Source: Tetradesmus obliquus
Taxonomy: Eukaryota > Chlorophyta > Chlorophyceae > Sphaeropleales > Scenedesmaceae
Assembly: GCA_030272155.1 (NCBI GenBank)
Contig: CP126193.1
Coordinates: forward strand, 7,006,001-7,070,000
Reading direction: 5' to 3'
DNA: 64,000 nucleotides
Below the pieces are notes generated by a model, which was not told the DNA's origin, did not search any database, and was given only the letters and a program-made list of their open reading frames with translations. This document shows positions 1 to 10,763 of the stretch, piece by piece. Positions within the stretch are counted from its first letter, which is position 1. The number at the start of each line of letters is the position of its first letter. The position numbers and the translations under genes are program-made.

Positions 1-1016
1 CGAACATCAGCCTTTGGGCAGGGGGGCTTCTGGTCCAGCATTGCTTGCAGGTGCGCAGTTGTGCAATTACCATGCCTAAAGCTGTCATTTGACATCAAAT
101 CGGCCACATCTAGTACCACATCGTGCCAAGTGCCTCGCAGGAACATTCACTCCTTTAGATGCCCCTGTTACGCCTGACACCCCAGCCACTAATCGCTCAT
201 CCTTGACCTTCGCATGCCGCAGGAGTTCTTACCTTTCAAACCAATGTTAAACTGACAAGGAAAATGCAGCCTATATCGTGATAAGTATTGAGCCCGCCCA
301 TGTGGCCACACATCCTGCTTCATATTTTGCAGGTTGCTACCATGATCTTAAAATAGCGTGCCGTACAATGTTCCAGAGGCAGCAGCACTCTTAGGCTGCT
401 GGGCATGATGATGTCATCATGCGGGTCGACCCGCATGCTCGCGCTGCTGCGTCAAACATTGGACCATTGGTGCCATAATCATCAGATGCACACTCAATGC
501 ACATAGACTCTGTTGCACTCTGTGCAGACCATGCCGAACACTTCATGCAGCACTTAAAGCAGTGTGAACATTTCCATCCATTGGCCGCTGGCTGTCAACT
601 GGGCAAGACGTTGCAATCACCAGGCAACACCGTTGACTCGTCCACATGTACGGATAGAACCCAAACAACCACCAGACAACATGTGCGCTGCAAATCCAGG
701 GCTCACAAGCAGCTCATCAGGCAAATTCAGAGCACAGTGCAGTATGGTGGAGGGTGCGAAATGACAGTTATGGCATGTTAAACGCACAACTGTTCACCTG
801 CAAGCAATGCAGGTCCAGAAGGGTGCTTTCATCTGCATGCATAGAGGCTAGGCTGGTGCCTGAAACCTGCTCCTTTGAGCCAAGCAAAGCTTCAGACACA
901 AGTATTTAAACATTCTGTGCAGTGCCACTTGCTCGCCAGAATTCAACACCATAGGAAACGAAAAAAACAATAGCATGGCGGTAGTGTGCTAGGTCGACTG
1001 CTGCTCTGACATTCAG
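1..1016. other. Left flank, no gene recognised
   Basis: Open frames here are short and match nothing I recognise, and no tRNA-like fold was seen. A palindromic CTG/CAG tract lies further right at about 1219-1248. The stretch ends at a CAG trinucleotide (1014-1016) that may be the left target-site copy of the element that follows. Confidence 0.5.
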
Positions 1017-3485
1017 CACTGTGGCGAGGCAGGCATCCCTAACCCGTCCGTAAGTTGTCCCTAAACCTGCTGCAGGCTGACATGGGCTGCTGTGTGTCCT
1101 GGAGGGCCTTTGCATCCGTTATTTCACTTGATTATGGGTATTCGTGTACTACTGTATCATTTTGAGCGTCTTCAGCGCCCATTGCAGGGGCTGCTTTAGT
1201 ACCTCCTGCCTGGCCAGTGCTGCTGCTGCTGCTGCTGCTGCTGCAGCAGAGCCAAGTGCCAGCACCAGTACGTCAACCAAGTAACACCGCTCGGTTGAAA
1301 TTGCATTCAGGACATGAAAAGGCAAATTTCGCATGCGCAACGAAATGCAAGGTCCAGTCATAGGTGCCACATTGCCCTAGGGGGTTCAGCACAGCCATTT
1401 GACCAACACATGACAGCCGGGGCTGTTAAACAGTGCTTGAAAGCCATTTCAGCCACTCGCTACGATAATTTAATTCCATAGATTTGCCCTGCAAATCGGT
1501 GATATACACACAGCAACCCGTTGCTCGCACAGCAGTACTGAGCACAATATAAGTCCGCGTTTAGCATCGAGCAGCACGGCTTGCACGTGAAGAGTCCCTT
1601 AAGATGATGACAAGAACATTGAAGCCGTCAGCTGGGCCGTATCGATGCTGTATGGCTGAGATCGGTGGGGGTTTGACCTGCAGTGCACTCGGTGGTTGAA
1701 CTGCCCTGGGCCTTGTCCTGCACGAGCATCGCCAACTGCGGAGCCCGAGCCCAGCACAGACATGCTGATGATGTCTTCTTCAGCCCTCGGAGCCGTGGCC
1801 GCTGAGGTAAGTGCAGCAATGGTCTGCAGCACCATTAGCAGCAACTGCTGCTGCCCTGGCATGCTTGCGCATGCAGTGCTGCCTCCAGAACGTACACGCA
1901 GTATGCGAGAAGTGAATAGCTTCGAGTGTAGCCTTGCACACATCTGCAGCAGCGGCATGTTCTTGTACAAGTTAGCGAGGCCATATGCTGCAGGACCAGC
2001 ATGCTGTTCCAACAGCCAGAGGCACCCTCTGCACTATGTATGCTGCCACCCTGGTCATGCGCTGTTAATTGATACACAAGCAGTTGCTCGCAGTCAATTG
2101 ACTAATGATGTCCGTGCCTTACAGTTGTGCCATCGCTGCTGCCGCCCCTGTGCAGCAACTGAGACACACAGTGTGACAAGTGACAGCTTTGCGGCAGACC
2201 AGCAGTGCTCTGCCGGCTGTGTCAACTGCGTGGCAGCTGATACCATTCAGGTGAGCTCGGCCTGTGTGGGTGGAGACAGCCGCTATCCTTGCTGTTGTTG
2301 CTGATGAATGCAATGCTGTAGGTGGATGTCAGTATAGGCACAATGAGCGCCGCACAGCTGCACTGTTGTGTGCGCACATCATGTACCGCACTCACTCAAA
2401 ACAATGCCTGCCATCTTGATGTTGTTTGTTTCATGTGCAGTACTTCTGTTGCCGCCAACAGTGACGCTACAAAGGAGGCATGCTGCGTGGCTTGGACAGC
2501 TGCCACTACCGCGCTCGCTCTGCTGCCTGCCAGCCGCAAAAGACAGGTGAGTGAGCAGCAGGTGCAGCGGCCTTGACAGCCAAGCATGTAGTGAATTGTC
2601 CTGCCTTGATTGCTTGGTGTCACAGCTTTTGCGCAGCAAACGCAGCAAGGGATGAGACGTTTGCAAAGCTGATATGGCACGGCCAGCAGTGCATGTCAGG
2701 CTGTGCAAGGAGGATGAAGCAACATGTGCCCTGTGTTGCTGCTCGCACGCATTGCCTGTGCAGGGTGCTGGATTCTGCAGAGCAACGTGAAGTGGCCAGC
2801 TGTAGGCAAAGTGGGAACACACCATACTATGGTCCAACCACCCAGAAGGCGCAGCAGCTTCTTGCGGGACAGGCAATGCGGCTACAACAGCTGCAGGCGA
2901 TGGTGTTGGTTGGTGTGCAATGCATAGATGTGTCTCGGCGTACTTTGATTGTTTCCAGCAGCATGTTCACCACAGCAATTTGTGCTGCTGATGACAGCCT
3001 GTTTACTGTGCATCTGGTGGTGGTTGCATCATCCTGCAGCAGCAGCGCAGCAAGCTTGTTGTACTGCGCACCACAGCATGGCTATGCACCTTGTTCTCTG
3101 TTGGATGTGGGCCAAAGCCAAAGCACTCTTGTCACCATGTTGCTGGTATCATATTTGTGTTGCCCTTGGCACGCAGCATCTGTTGCCGCTGAGTCCTGCC
3201 CCTTGGGTACTGCTGAGGCACTGCCGGGTGGTTGAGCAGCGGCGTGAATGGGCTCCTGTTTCGTAATTATCATCAATATAGTTACTGTGATCGGTAAATT
3301 GCAACAGGAATCATCGCATGAACGTTCGACAAATAGGGAAAGTCAGTGCGAAATAGGGACGGAACAATCCCCCTATTTCATGTCGCTAACCAGTCCCTAA
3401 GTGATCCCTATACAGCGTTTAGGGACTCATTTAGGGACAGGTTAGGGACTCATTTAGGGACAGGTTAGGGAAGCCAGTCTTAGTG
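1017..3485. mobile_element. Candidate CACTA-like element (degenerate ends)
   Basis: The right end, read on the minus strand, begins CACTAAGAC and is followed by repeated CCCTAACCTGTCCCTAAA blocks (about 3415-3475). The left end begins CACTGTGGC and carries the same subterminal block in the opposite orientation (CCCTAACCCGTCC, then GTCCCTAAACC, about 1040-1073). The trinucleotide CAG flanks both ends (1014-1016 and 3486-3488), as expected for a 3-bp target duplication. The left terminus is CACTG rather than CACTA, and the outermost bases align poorly, so the call rests on the inverted subterminal repeats plus the flanking match. No transposase is recognisable; open frames at 1696-2304 and 2573-3235 match nothing known to me. 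It would be a non-autonomous or decayed copy. Confidence 0.42.
3330..3476. repeat. TAGGGA / TCCCTA subterminal repeat cluster
   Basis: Short motifs TTAGGGAC, CATTTAGGGACAGG and AATAGGGA recur here, with two nearly perfect 25-bp units at about 3420-3470. A shorter inverted counterpart lies at 1040-1073. The arrangement looks like subterminal transposase-binding repeats rather than telomere, because the units are not a regular TTTAGGG array. Confidence 0.6.
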
Positions 3486-3745
3486 CAGTGCAGGCATCCA
3501 CACTCAGTGACGTTTGCAGCAACAATGGTACGCTGCCAATATGCACACTATGATGTGCACTGCTACATTCCAAAGCCAGTGGCAATCGCGACTGTAGAGG
3601 TGCAGGGTATTGTGGAAAAGTGCTGTCATCACCAATGCCCATGACTTGCCGCACAGGCAGCCCATGGTCAACAGAGTTTCAGAACATAGTGGCGAGCTAT
3701 ACAGAAGGCACTACGAGCGGCCCGCTGGCGACCCTCACCCAACCT

Positions 3746-6700
3746 TCACTCAAAATCAAAGCTCAGGCCAGAGCCCGCCATGCGCTGCTTGTACAGCTTG
3801 TCAAACGCCTCGCTCTGAGCAACAGTGAACTGCTCCTTCCAGGACCCAACCTCACCCTTCCTGAAAAACCCCTCGAAGCCCCGCATCGTCTGGTGGTTGG
3901 CGAAGCGCGACTGCTTCATGTGTTGGAAGCTCGAGGCGTTGACCACACGTTCAAATGCCTCGCCTGACAGCTCGTGCCCTGTGAAGTTCGAGATGCGTCG
4001 TAGCTGCGAGGGGAAGCCTCGTTTGAGGTCCTCGTACTTCAAAAACAGCATATTTTCCGCATCTTTGACCTGCCACCAGCTGAGCACGTGGTCAAACCAA
4101 GAGCCACGCTGCACCTTGCCGTCAACGAAGAGCTGCAGCCACTATGGCCAAGCCTGATCCACAAACCATCCTCAAGTCGTCCACAGCGCCTGACTGGTGC
4201 ATCCACAGCATGCTGCTGTGGATGACTGTTGAGTGGCTGCTCACAGAACCTGTAAATGATGTCGTGGATGACTTTTAAGTGCCTGTTATGGTCATAAAAG
4301 GACAGCACACCTGTGCAGCGGCAACAGTTGTACTGCAGAAGCCCCCCAGATGTCAGGTGCAGGTGCAGGCCTGGCAGGACACATGCACGGTAGAGGCAGA
4401 ATATGCTATTTTCGCATCAAACATTTTTCTCTGTTTAGCCGTGGTTGTTGTACTACGGCAGTTCCCTTGCAACCCTGCAGGACTGGGCTGAAGCACTTGG
4501 TGTGCCGATGGCACATCTTGCTGCCAGCACAAACTGGATGGCCATTGTACAAATTTGAATCCAACGGTTTGATAGATGGAATGCGCCCGACAGCATTGGT
4601 CGCGCTCCTAACATCTGTTCAAACATCGTGGTTTGGAACTGACAGCCCGCATGGTGCGGAGCACCTTATGGTGATGCAAGCTTTACAAATGGAATCGAAG
4701 CTGTGACTCCAACGGATTTGCGTTCAACTGCGCCTGAGTAATGCCTGCATATACAGCATCGTGAGGCAATGCAGCGTACCTGCCGGGCTGCTTTCAGACA
4801 GCGATCAATGACGACATCTTCAAGCGCAATGATTACTTTGTAGTGTTTTTATCCAACAAGACAGGCGCAATGCAAGCGACCAGGCCAGGATCAGCCAGAT
4901 CAACAGTGCTGCTGCCAACAGCAACCATGGCTGTCGTGGTTGATCCTGGGCGGATCACTGTCGTGCGCCTGCTTCGTTCATTACTCAAGCCACATGCGCA
5001 ATGGTGCTAGCAGCGCTGCTGCAGCGTCGGCCACACTAGTGCAAGCTGATGCAGCAGGAGTTGCACAGCAGCAGCAGCAGCAGCAGGCATGCACAACATA
5101 CATGCACGCCAAGGCACACATGTGCGGGCGGCAAATCCTGGACGCTGGATCTGCTATTGCGCCAAAGTCGAAGCAGCAGACAGCAGGTGAGCAAGCTGTG
5201 CAAGCCACCAGGCAGGTGGTGACATCAGCAGCTGACTCGAGCACAGCAGCGGACTGCAGTCCCTATGCACGCATGTGCATCTTGTCCTGCCGGCAGTCAG
5301 TGGTCCTTTTGTGACAGGCAATTACGTCGTAGGGCCAACCCTTAGCTTGTAACATCTTTGTCACGGCAGCGCAAGTGAAGCAGTGCTGTGTAGCATACTG
5401 AACATGCATCAGGTCACATGTATGTTGTTGCGCATGCATGGCCTGACAAATCGCATTTGTGCACATGCTAACACGGATCAGTTGGCTTGTGCAAAACACA
5501 AGCGCCTCTCTGTTCACCGTGTCTTGATCCTGGTAAGTGTTGTCCTGCTACGCTGCGCACAGGCTGCCACGGCTACATCCCTTGACTTGGATGCCAAGTT
5601 GCCAAGTTGCCAAGTTGCGATGCTGCGCCAATAATGTCAAGCAACAACAGCACACTCAGCAGCTGCGACAGCTTGATGCCAGGTGAGAGGATCAGCTGCC
5701 AGGTGTACAGAAGAAGCAGGTTCAGCGACAGCTACATGACCCCAGAGGCAGTACACAGCAACGACAACAGCTGGCAGTGGCTGCAGTAGCATGTGATGGC
5801 ACTAGTAGCTGCAGCGGCTGCCCTGCATGCGCGCGGCACCACGGTAACACTGGCAGCAGAGTTCTGCTTCGAAGCAGCAGCAGTACATGTGATGCATGTT
5901 GATGGCTTGGGTCGCACCACCGGGGGTCCTGCAAGCCTCAATGCAGTAGCAGCTGCCGTTTGCACAGCACTCACCACACCTGTTGGTTTGCTGCAGGTTC
6001 GTCCAGTGCATCGAGCAGTATGCAGGCAAGCAGCCTGCAGTGCGACAGCTTGCTGGCGCACAACAATCTCACTGTCAGTAACAGTCTGGGAGATGTTGAC
6101 AGGTACGTTCAGGGTTGAGCATGCAGGGCGCCATCCATGATTTTGCAGCGCAACACAGATCACATGCCTGCCTAGTGTCAGATCACCTCCGCAGCAGTAG
6201 CAGCGTCAGACTTGTGCCACATGTTGTGTGGAATCATTATATGCCAGTGCTCCTAAACTGAGAAGCAGCAGCAGCAGCAGGCCACTCCTTCAAGAAGCAG
6301 CGCCGCATTTTGCATGTAAAAGGACGATTTACGGTTCCTGCATGGGGTGTTGGCAGCAGCAGCGCTGCTGCAGCAGTTGCAGGTACAACACAGATTCCTA
6401 AAACACTTTGCTGCCTTTGTTGCTGCTGCTGCTGCTACTGCGACTGCTGCTGACTTGCCAAGTAAAGTGCAAGCTGTTGTGCAGGTTACCGAGTTGCAAG
6501 CTATGTGGTGCTGCAGCAAGCAGGCGTCGTGGTGCTTTCATTTCATCAAATGCAAGGTTTAGCAGCAGCTTAGGGCCTGACACAGCAAGAAGGGTTGCTG
6601 GAGTGGCGAGCAGCATGCTACTGACTGAGCAGTGTCAGACAGAACACAATGGTTCAGGTTGCATGTGGCACGTCACATCATGGCGTTGCATTGCAGGACA

Positions 6701-7776
6701 TAGCATATTTTGCGACGTTCTTGTCTGTGTATGTGTACTTGTGGCCTGGTGTTAAAGTTGCAGCAGGAGCAGCAGTGACTTGGCCACTTCGCCTTGCAAG
6801 CTTTGTTACCTGCTGCTGCTTCTGCTTCTGCACGCTGTGCTCGCGTATCCGGCACCAGCGCGACGGGAATTCATCGATTATTGTTACATATCAATGTTTA
6901 ACGTTTTTAAAAAGTGATTCGAGGCTGGTTTACGCTATCCACAACTTCATCCACAAGTGTTCGAAGTTCATCCACACGCCGTGTGGACCCAGACGGGTGT
7001 GGATGGCTTGTGGATGGCCGTAGTCCGCTGTGGATGGCACTGTGGATGACCTGTTGTGAACAATTTGTGGATGGGTTGTGGATGGGCCTTTGCCATAGTG
7101 AGCCAGTGCTCCCATGGGCCGTTGTACCCGCCAGACCAGGACTGGTTGCTCTCAAAGTGCCAGTAAGAGACGGCAGCATCTGCAAAACATTAACGACACA
7201 ACAACATGCACACGTGACTACACCCTGATTGTGCTGCACCAGCACCATGCAAATGCTGTTGAGCTGTAAGCAGGCGTGACGCCAGAGCAGCATGCAGTTG
7301 CTTCTGGACATGAAAGCATCACAGTAACATGCTGTTGCTGTGCAACAGCTGCTGTCGCCAGCAACAACAAGCCGCCACAGTTGATGCGCTGCAGGGTTCA
7401 TCCAATTTCCACCTATGCCTGCGCAGGCATGCGCACCTTTGGGGTTGCGTGCGATGTAAATGTAGCGGCAGGGTGCCTTGCCAGGCCCCCCACCCAGCGC
7501 ATAGCCATGCGGCATGTGGCTCTTGAAGATGCGTGGGGGCGGCATGGCATCCACTTCTGCTTGCGTCCTTGGAAAAGTCCAGGAACTTTCCATCCAATGC
7601 AGGTTCGAGCGCAATGGCATATCACCCTCGGCCTCAATACCATCGTGCAGCATTAGATACAGCACGTTCGCGAGCCATGTTGAGCCAGACTTCGGGAAGG
7701 AGCAGTAGCAGATGTCATCAGCGCGGGTGATTACGCTCTGTGCCGCCGCCATACGCTTTGTCGGCTTCAGTGACAT
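3746..7776 (-). CDS. PAPS-dependent sulfotransferase, coding exon interrupted by a transposon
   Basis: A cytosolic-type sulfotransferase (Sulfotransfer_1 fold), which transfers sulfate from PAPS to an acceptor that cannot be predicted. Exon 1 is 7776-7437 and carries the 5'-phosphosulfate loop FPKSGSTWL. It ends in RNPK, with a phase-1 donor GTGCGC. Exon 2 starts at 7179 and completes the 3'-phosphate motif as RNPKDAAVSYW. The C-terminal part, 4136-3746, holds GSWFDHVLSWW, FLKYEDLK and the PAPS-binding RKGEVGSWK. Exon 2 and the C-terminal part are one exon split by the element at 4140-7100. Removing the element and one AGC copy gives 270 codons with stop, and the junction reads WLQLFVDGKVQRG, which has the usual family spacing. 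The longer open frame begins at a GTG (7902), so the ATG at 7776 was chosen; a strong GTAAGT at about 7809 leaves an upstream exon possible. As it stands the gene needs splicing across the element or is a disrupted allele. Confidence 0.85.
4137..4139. repeat. Left 3-bp target-site duplication (AGC)
   Basis: AGC immediately precedes CACTATGG. It matches the AGC at 7101-7103 directly after TAGTG. With one copy removed together with the element, the sulfotransferase frame is continuous. Confidence 0.85.
4155..4270. repeat. Left subterminal GTGGAT/ATCCAC repeats of the CACTA element
   Basis: GATCCACAAACC, CGTCCACAGC, CATCCACAGC, CTGTGGATGAC and CGTGGATGAC occur within about 115 bp of the left terminus in both orientations. 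They resemble the subterminal transposase-binding repeats of En/Spm-like elements. Confidence 0.7.
6936..7091. repeat. Right subterminal GTGGAT/ATCCAC repeats of the CACTA element
   Basis: About ten copies of ATCCACA or TGTGGAT in both orientations, the densest cluster of this motif in the window. It sits directly inside the right terminus and mirrors the left cluster. Confidence 0.75.
7101..7103. repeat. Right 3-bp target-site duplication (AGC)
   Basis: AGC immediately follows the terminal CCATAGTG of the element and pairs with 4137-4139. Confidence 0.85.
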
Positions 7777-9588
7777 CAGTCGACAAGGACACTTGCGTCT
7801 GCCATGCCGCAAATCACTTACTAGGAGGTTGCCGTCACTGACGTCCTCTTCGGCAGCAGCAGCAGCAGCAGCGCATGTTACAGATGGTGCCGGAGACTGC
7901 ACAGCAGCGCACTGAGTTAGAAACAGCAGCAGCGCAGCAGCAAGCAGACAGGCAGCAAGTCAAACCGTCGCTCCCCTCCCATGTATGCTGTATAGCATGT
8001 TGCAGCTGCGCTGCATGAACTTTCAGCCGGAGCTCCGGCATAACACAGCACGTGGCGAAGCCCGCGGCTGCACTAAAGAATTGGCGACTGCTGCAGCACC
8101 TGAAAGCACAGCATACTGTTATAACCAGGCACACAGTAGTAAACTCATCACCCTAGTGCTGTTTCATGTGTCCAATGGTTCCTGCTTTGCTTTGCTGTGG
8201 ACAACACAAAGTTCACGGGCAGCACGCACAGGATAGCTTTGCTATGCATGTCTGCATGCAGGTGCTCACCTTGTGTTCGCCATGTGCAGAGGTGCGGCCT
8301 CCAGCTTCAACAGTGCCTGCAGGCACTGTATGTAACAGCGCGCATGCCAGCAGCGTTGCCAGCAGCGACATTGCGGCTGCGGTTGGCCTGCAGGATGGAT
8401 TGAGGGGCAGTTGTAATTAGTAACAGCAACACAGCAGGTGCTCAGAGTTACGGACGCTGTAACCAGTGAACTTTGCTCTGAACGGGCAGACAAACACTAT
8501 TAGACAACTGATGTATGGGCTCAGCAGCAGCAGCAGCAGCAGCTAGCTCCCGACTCTGATCCGATCAGCTGATGGCATCAGCAGTGCCCAAGGCTGGCAG
8601 CCGGCTACTTGCTGTTGTGCCTGATGTGCACGCACACCTCGACAGCTACATAAACTCAGTTAGCAGGGACAGCATACCCGTGGCAAGCTGGTCGAGATAC
8701 TGCAATTAGTTACACTCTTGCCACTGCCACTGCAACCTAGCCTAGTAGGGTGACAGTGCAGCTGCCTTCCCAGCAGCATGACCCAGGTACTATGCATAGC
8801 TGTTGCTTATTTAGCTGAAATTCGTTTCAGAAGTTCCAAACCCTCCTGCTTATGGTTAACGTGGATCGCGCACGTGCTGGAGCATGCTCAGTGAACCCAT
8901 CCGGCCTGTTTCCCCGGCACCCACCTGCTTCGCGTCATGGCGAGCTCCGACACTGTGCAAATGCTTCGATAGTCGCTCTGTATCGTTTCTAACACGTTTA
9001 AGGGTGCTGGTGGCGCCTGCACGTCGAGCAGCGTGTCGGGTGGGATTGTTTGAGCATGTGTTTTCTGGGTTCGTTGGTTGAAATTTGATCGTGTAACTAC
9101 TGGCTGCTGTATGGTTGCAGATGAAACAGGTAATGCAGTTTGAGCACATACATCTCTCTGTCACTTTGACGGTCGGTGCGAAGAGTAAAGAGTAAGCCCG
9201 ATTCCCTCACTTGAGAGGCACATCAGCCCGAGCAATCGTCATCCAAAACAAAGTAGCACATCATCTGCATCTCTAGTCTGCGTTTGAACAAATTAACCCG
9301 CTACAGCTTCCCATCATGGGATGGCACGCCACCGAATGCTGAAGTGGTTGAGCACCTTCAGAGCAACTTCATTCACCAGACACGGTTTAATTCAGTCATT
9401 TGACATCCAGTAGAACATGCGGCAGTCAGCGAGGCTGGTGGTTACGGTGGTTGCACGCGGGTTCACTGTGCAGCAGCTTTCGAAGTGAAGCTGATGACTG
9501 TATCGCGCTTCTTGATGGCCTGAGATCAAAATATCATAACGTTTGTGTTGTAAGCGCAATTTACCGTGATTCGAACAAAAGCGCCAGG
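7777..9588. other. Divergent intergenic region
   Basis: This lies between the divergent sulfotransferase and the first secreted-protein gene. It contains a CAG tract at about 8523-8542 and another at 7855-7873. The latter could be coding if the sulfotransferase starts upstream. Open frames such as 8856-9164 (-) match nothing. No promoter motif can be supported by eye. Confidence 0.5.
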
Positions 9589-10311
9589 ATGGGGCGATTC
9601 TGCCTATTGATGGTTCTGCTGCTGCTGACGAGTTCTCTTGAGTACATACTCTGCTTTGAACCGCTACCATCTGTTTGTCCCGATGTGGAGCAGCCCCGCT
9701 GTGAAAGCAGGTGTGTGTCACTGCAGGCTGCTGCGGTTCCCGTAATGCAGATGCACCCAACCGCCACACCCCTACAAACACATACCTGCCTGCTGCTGTA
9801 AACACCATCCACAGCGCCCACACAAGGACATACCACCCATTTTTGACACCTGCACGTTGCATTTTAACGTTGTGTTAACCGCTCTTGGCGTGTTGCTGCG
9901 CACATCATGCAGCAGTGCATCTGCAGGTTCTGTGAGTGCGGCTTCCACAGCAGCAGCAGCAGCAGGGACAGGACCCACGCCATATGAGGAGCAGCAGCAG
10001 TCAGCTACCCCATCAGAGCAGCAGGCTGCCATCATACAGCACCTGCGTGCACTGGAGGATGCAGAAGCAGCACAGCTGCATGCTGCAAGCTCTGCAAACC
10101 TCGCCAGTGAGACACAGGACCAGGCAATGCTAAACCTCAGCCAAGCGCCTGCAAGCTCCTTTTTCAGCAGCAGCAGCAGCAGTTCTGCAGGGTCTGCTGA
10201 TGCAGCAGCAGGAGCACCTCAAGAGCTCCCTGTCATCTTCACAGCTCAAGTGCCAGCCGACACACCCGCAGCTGACCCCACTGGCAGCAGCAGCAGCAGC
10301 AGCAGTGAAAT

Positions 10312-10350
<39 letters not shown>

Positions 10351-10713
10351 CAGCGGCAGCAGCAGTGATGTGAGCCATGCATCGCAGCCGCCGCGCGGCG
10401 CTGTACCCCGCAGCCTGGTGCAGCGCAACCTCACCTTCCTGCAAAGCCAAAAGCTCAAGATCGGCCTGGATGTGAAGCGCCTGGGGGCGGTGTCCTGGCT
10501 GTCGTCATCGCTGATTCCTGAACCCTGGACAGACAGAAACCTGATCAACGTGTATGACCAGGGCAGGTGAAGCTGCACCCTGCTTAGCGCTGGACCACCG
10601 TGTACACCAGCAGTAGCATCCTGAACAGTGCTTGAAACAGCAGCCCACAAGGCTTGCTTGATGTGCCCTGCTGCTGCCGAAGTAATCGAGATCGCAGCAC
10701 TAGCAGTAGTACT

Positions 10714-10763
<50 letters not shown>

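Larger units (their letters stand above)
4140..7100. mobile_element. CACTA (En/Spm-type) transposon inserted in the sulfotransferase exon
   Basis: The left end reads CACTATGGCCAAG and the right end, on the opposite strand, CACTATGGCAAAGG. The two ends stay alignable for about 37 bp, with roughly four differences. AGC flanks both sides (4137-4139 and 7101-7103), the 3-bp target duplication typical of CACTA elements. Subterminal ATCCACA/TGTGGAT motifs cluster inside both ends, as in this superfamily. The element is 2961 bp. I recognise no TNPD/TnpA-type transposase in any frame, so it is probably non-autonomous. Its interior is low-complexity and CAG/CTG-rich, with only short unrecognised open frames (4940-5314, 5793-6140, 6408-6755). 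It is exactly contained within coding sequence. Its right end provides a GC-type donor (ATG then GCAAAG) and the flanking exon an acceptor (CTGCAG at 4138-4133), so in-frame splicing is conceivable. Confidence 0.88.

Noticed and set aside
3415-3476. Interstitial telomere (TTTAGGG-like motifs)
   Set aside because: The units are irregular 25-bp blocks mixing TTAGGGACAGG and TTAGGGACTCA, with an inverted partner at 1040-1073, which fits transposon subterminal repeats better.
3746-7902. Translation start at 7902 for the sulfotransferase
   Set aside because: That frame opens with GTG and an Ala run from a CAG/CTG tract; the first in-frame ATG is at 7776.
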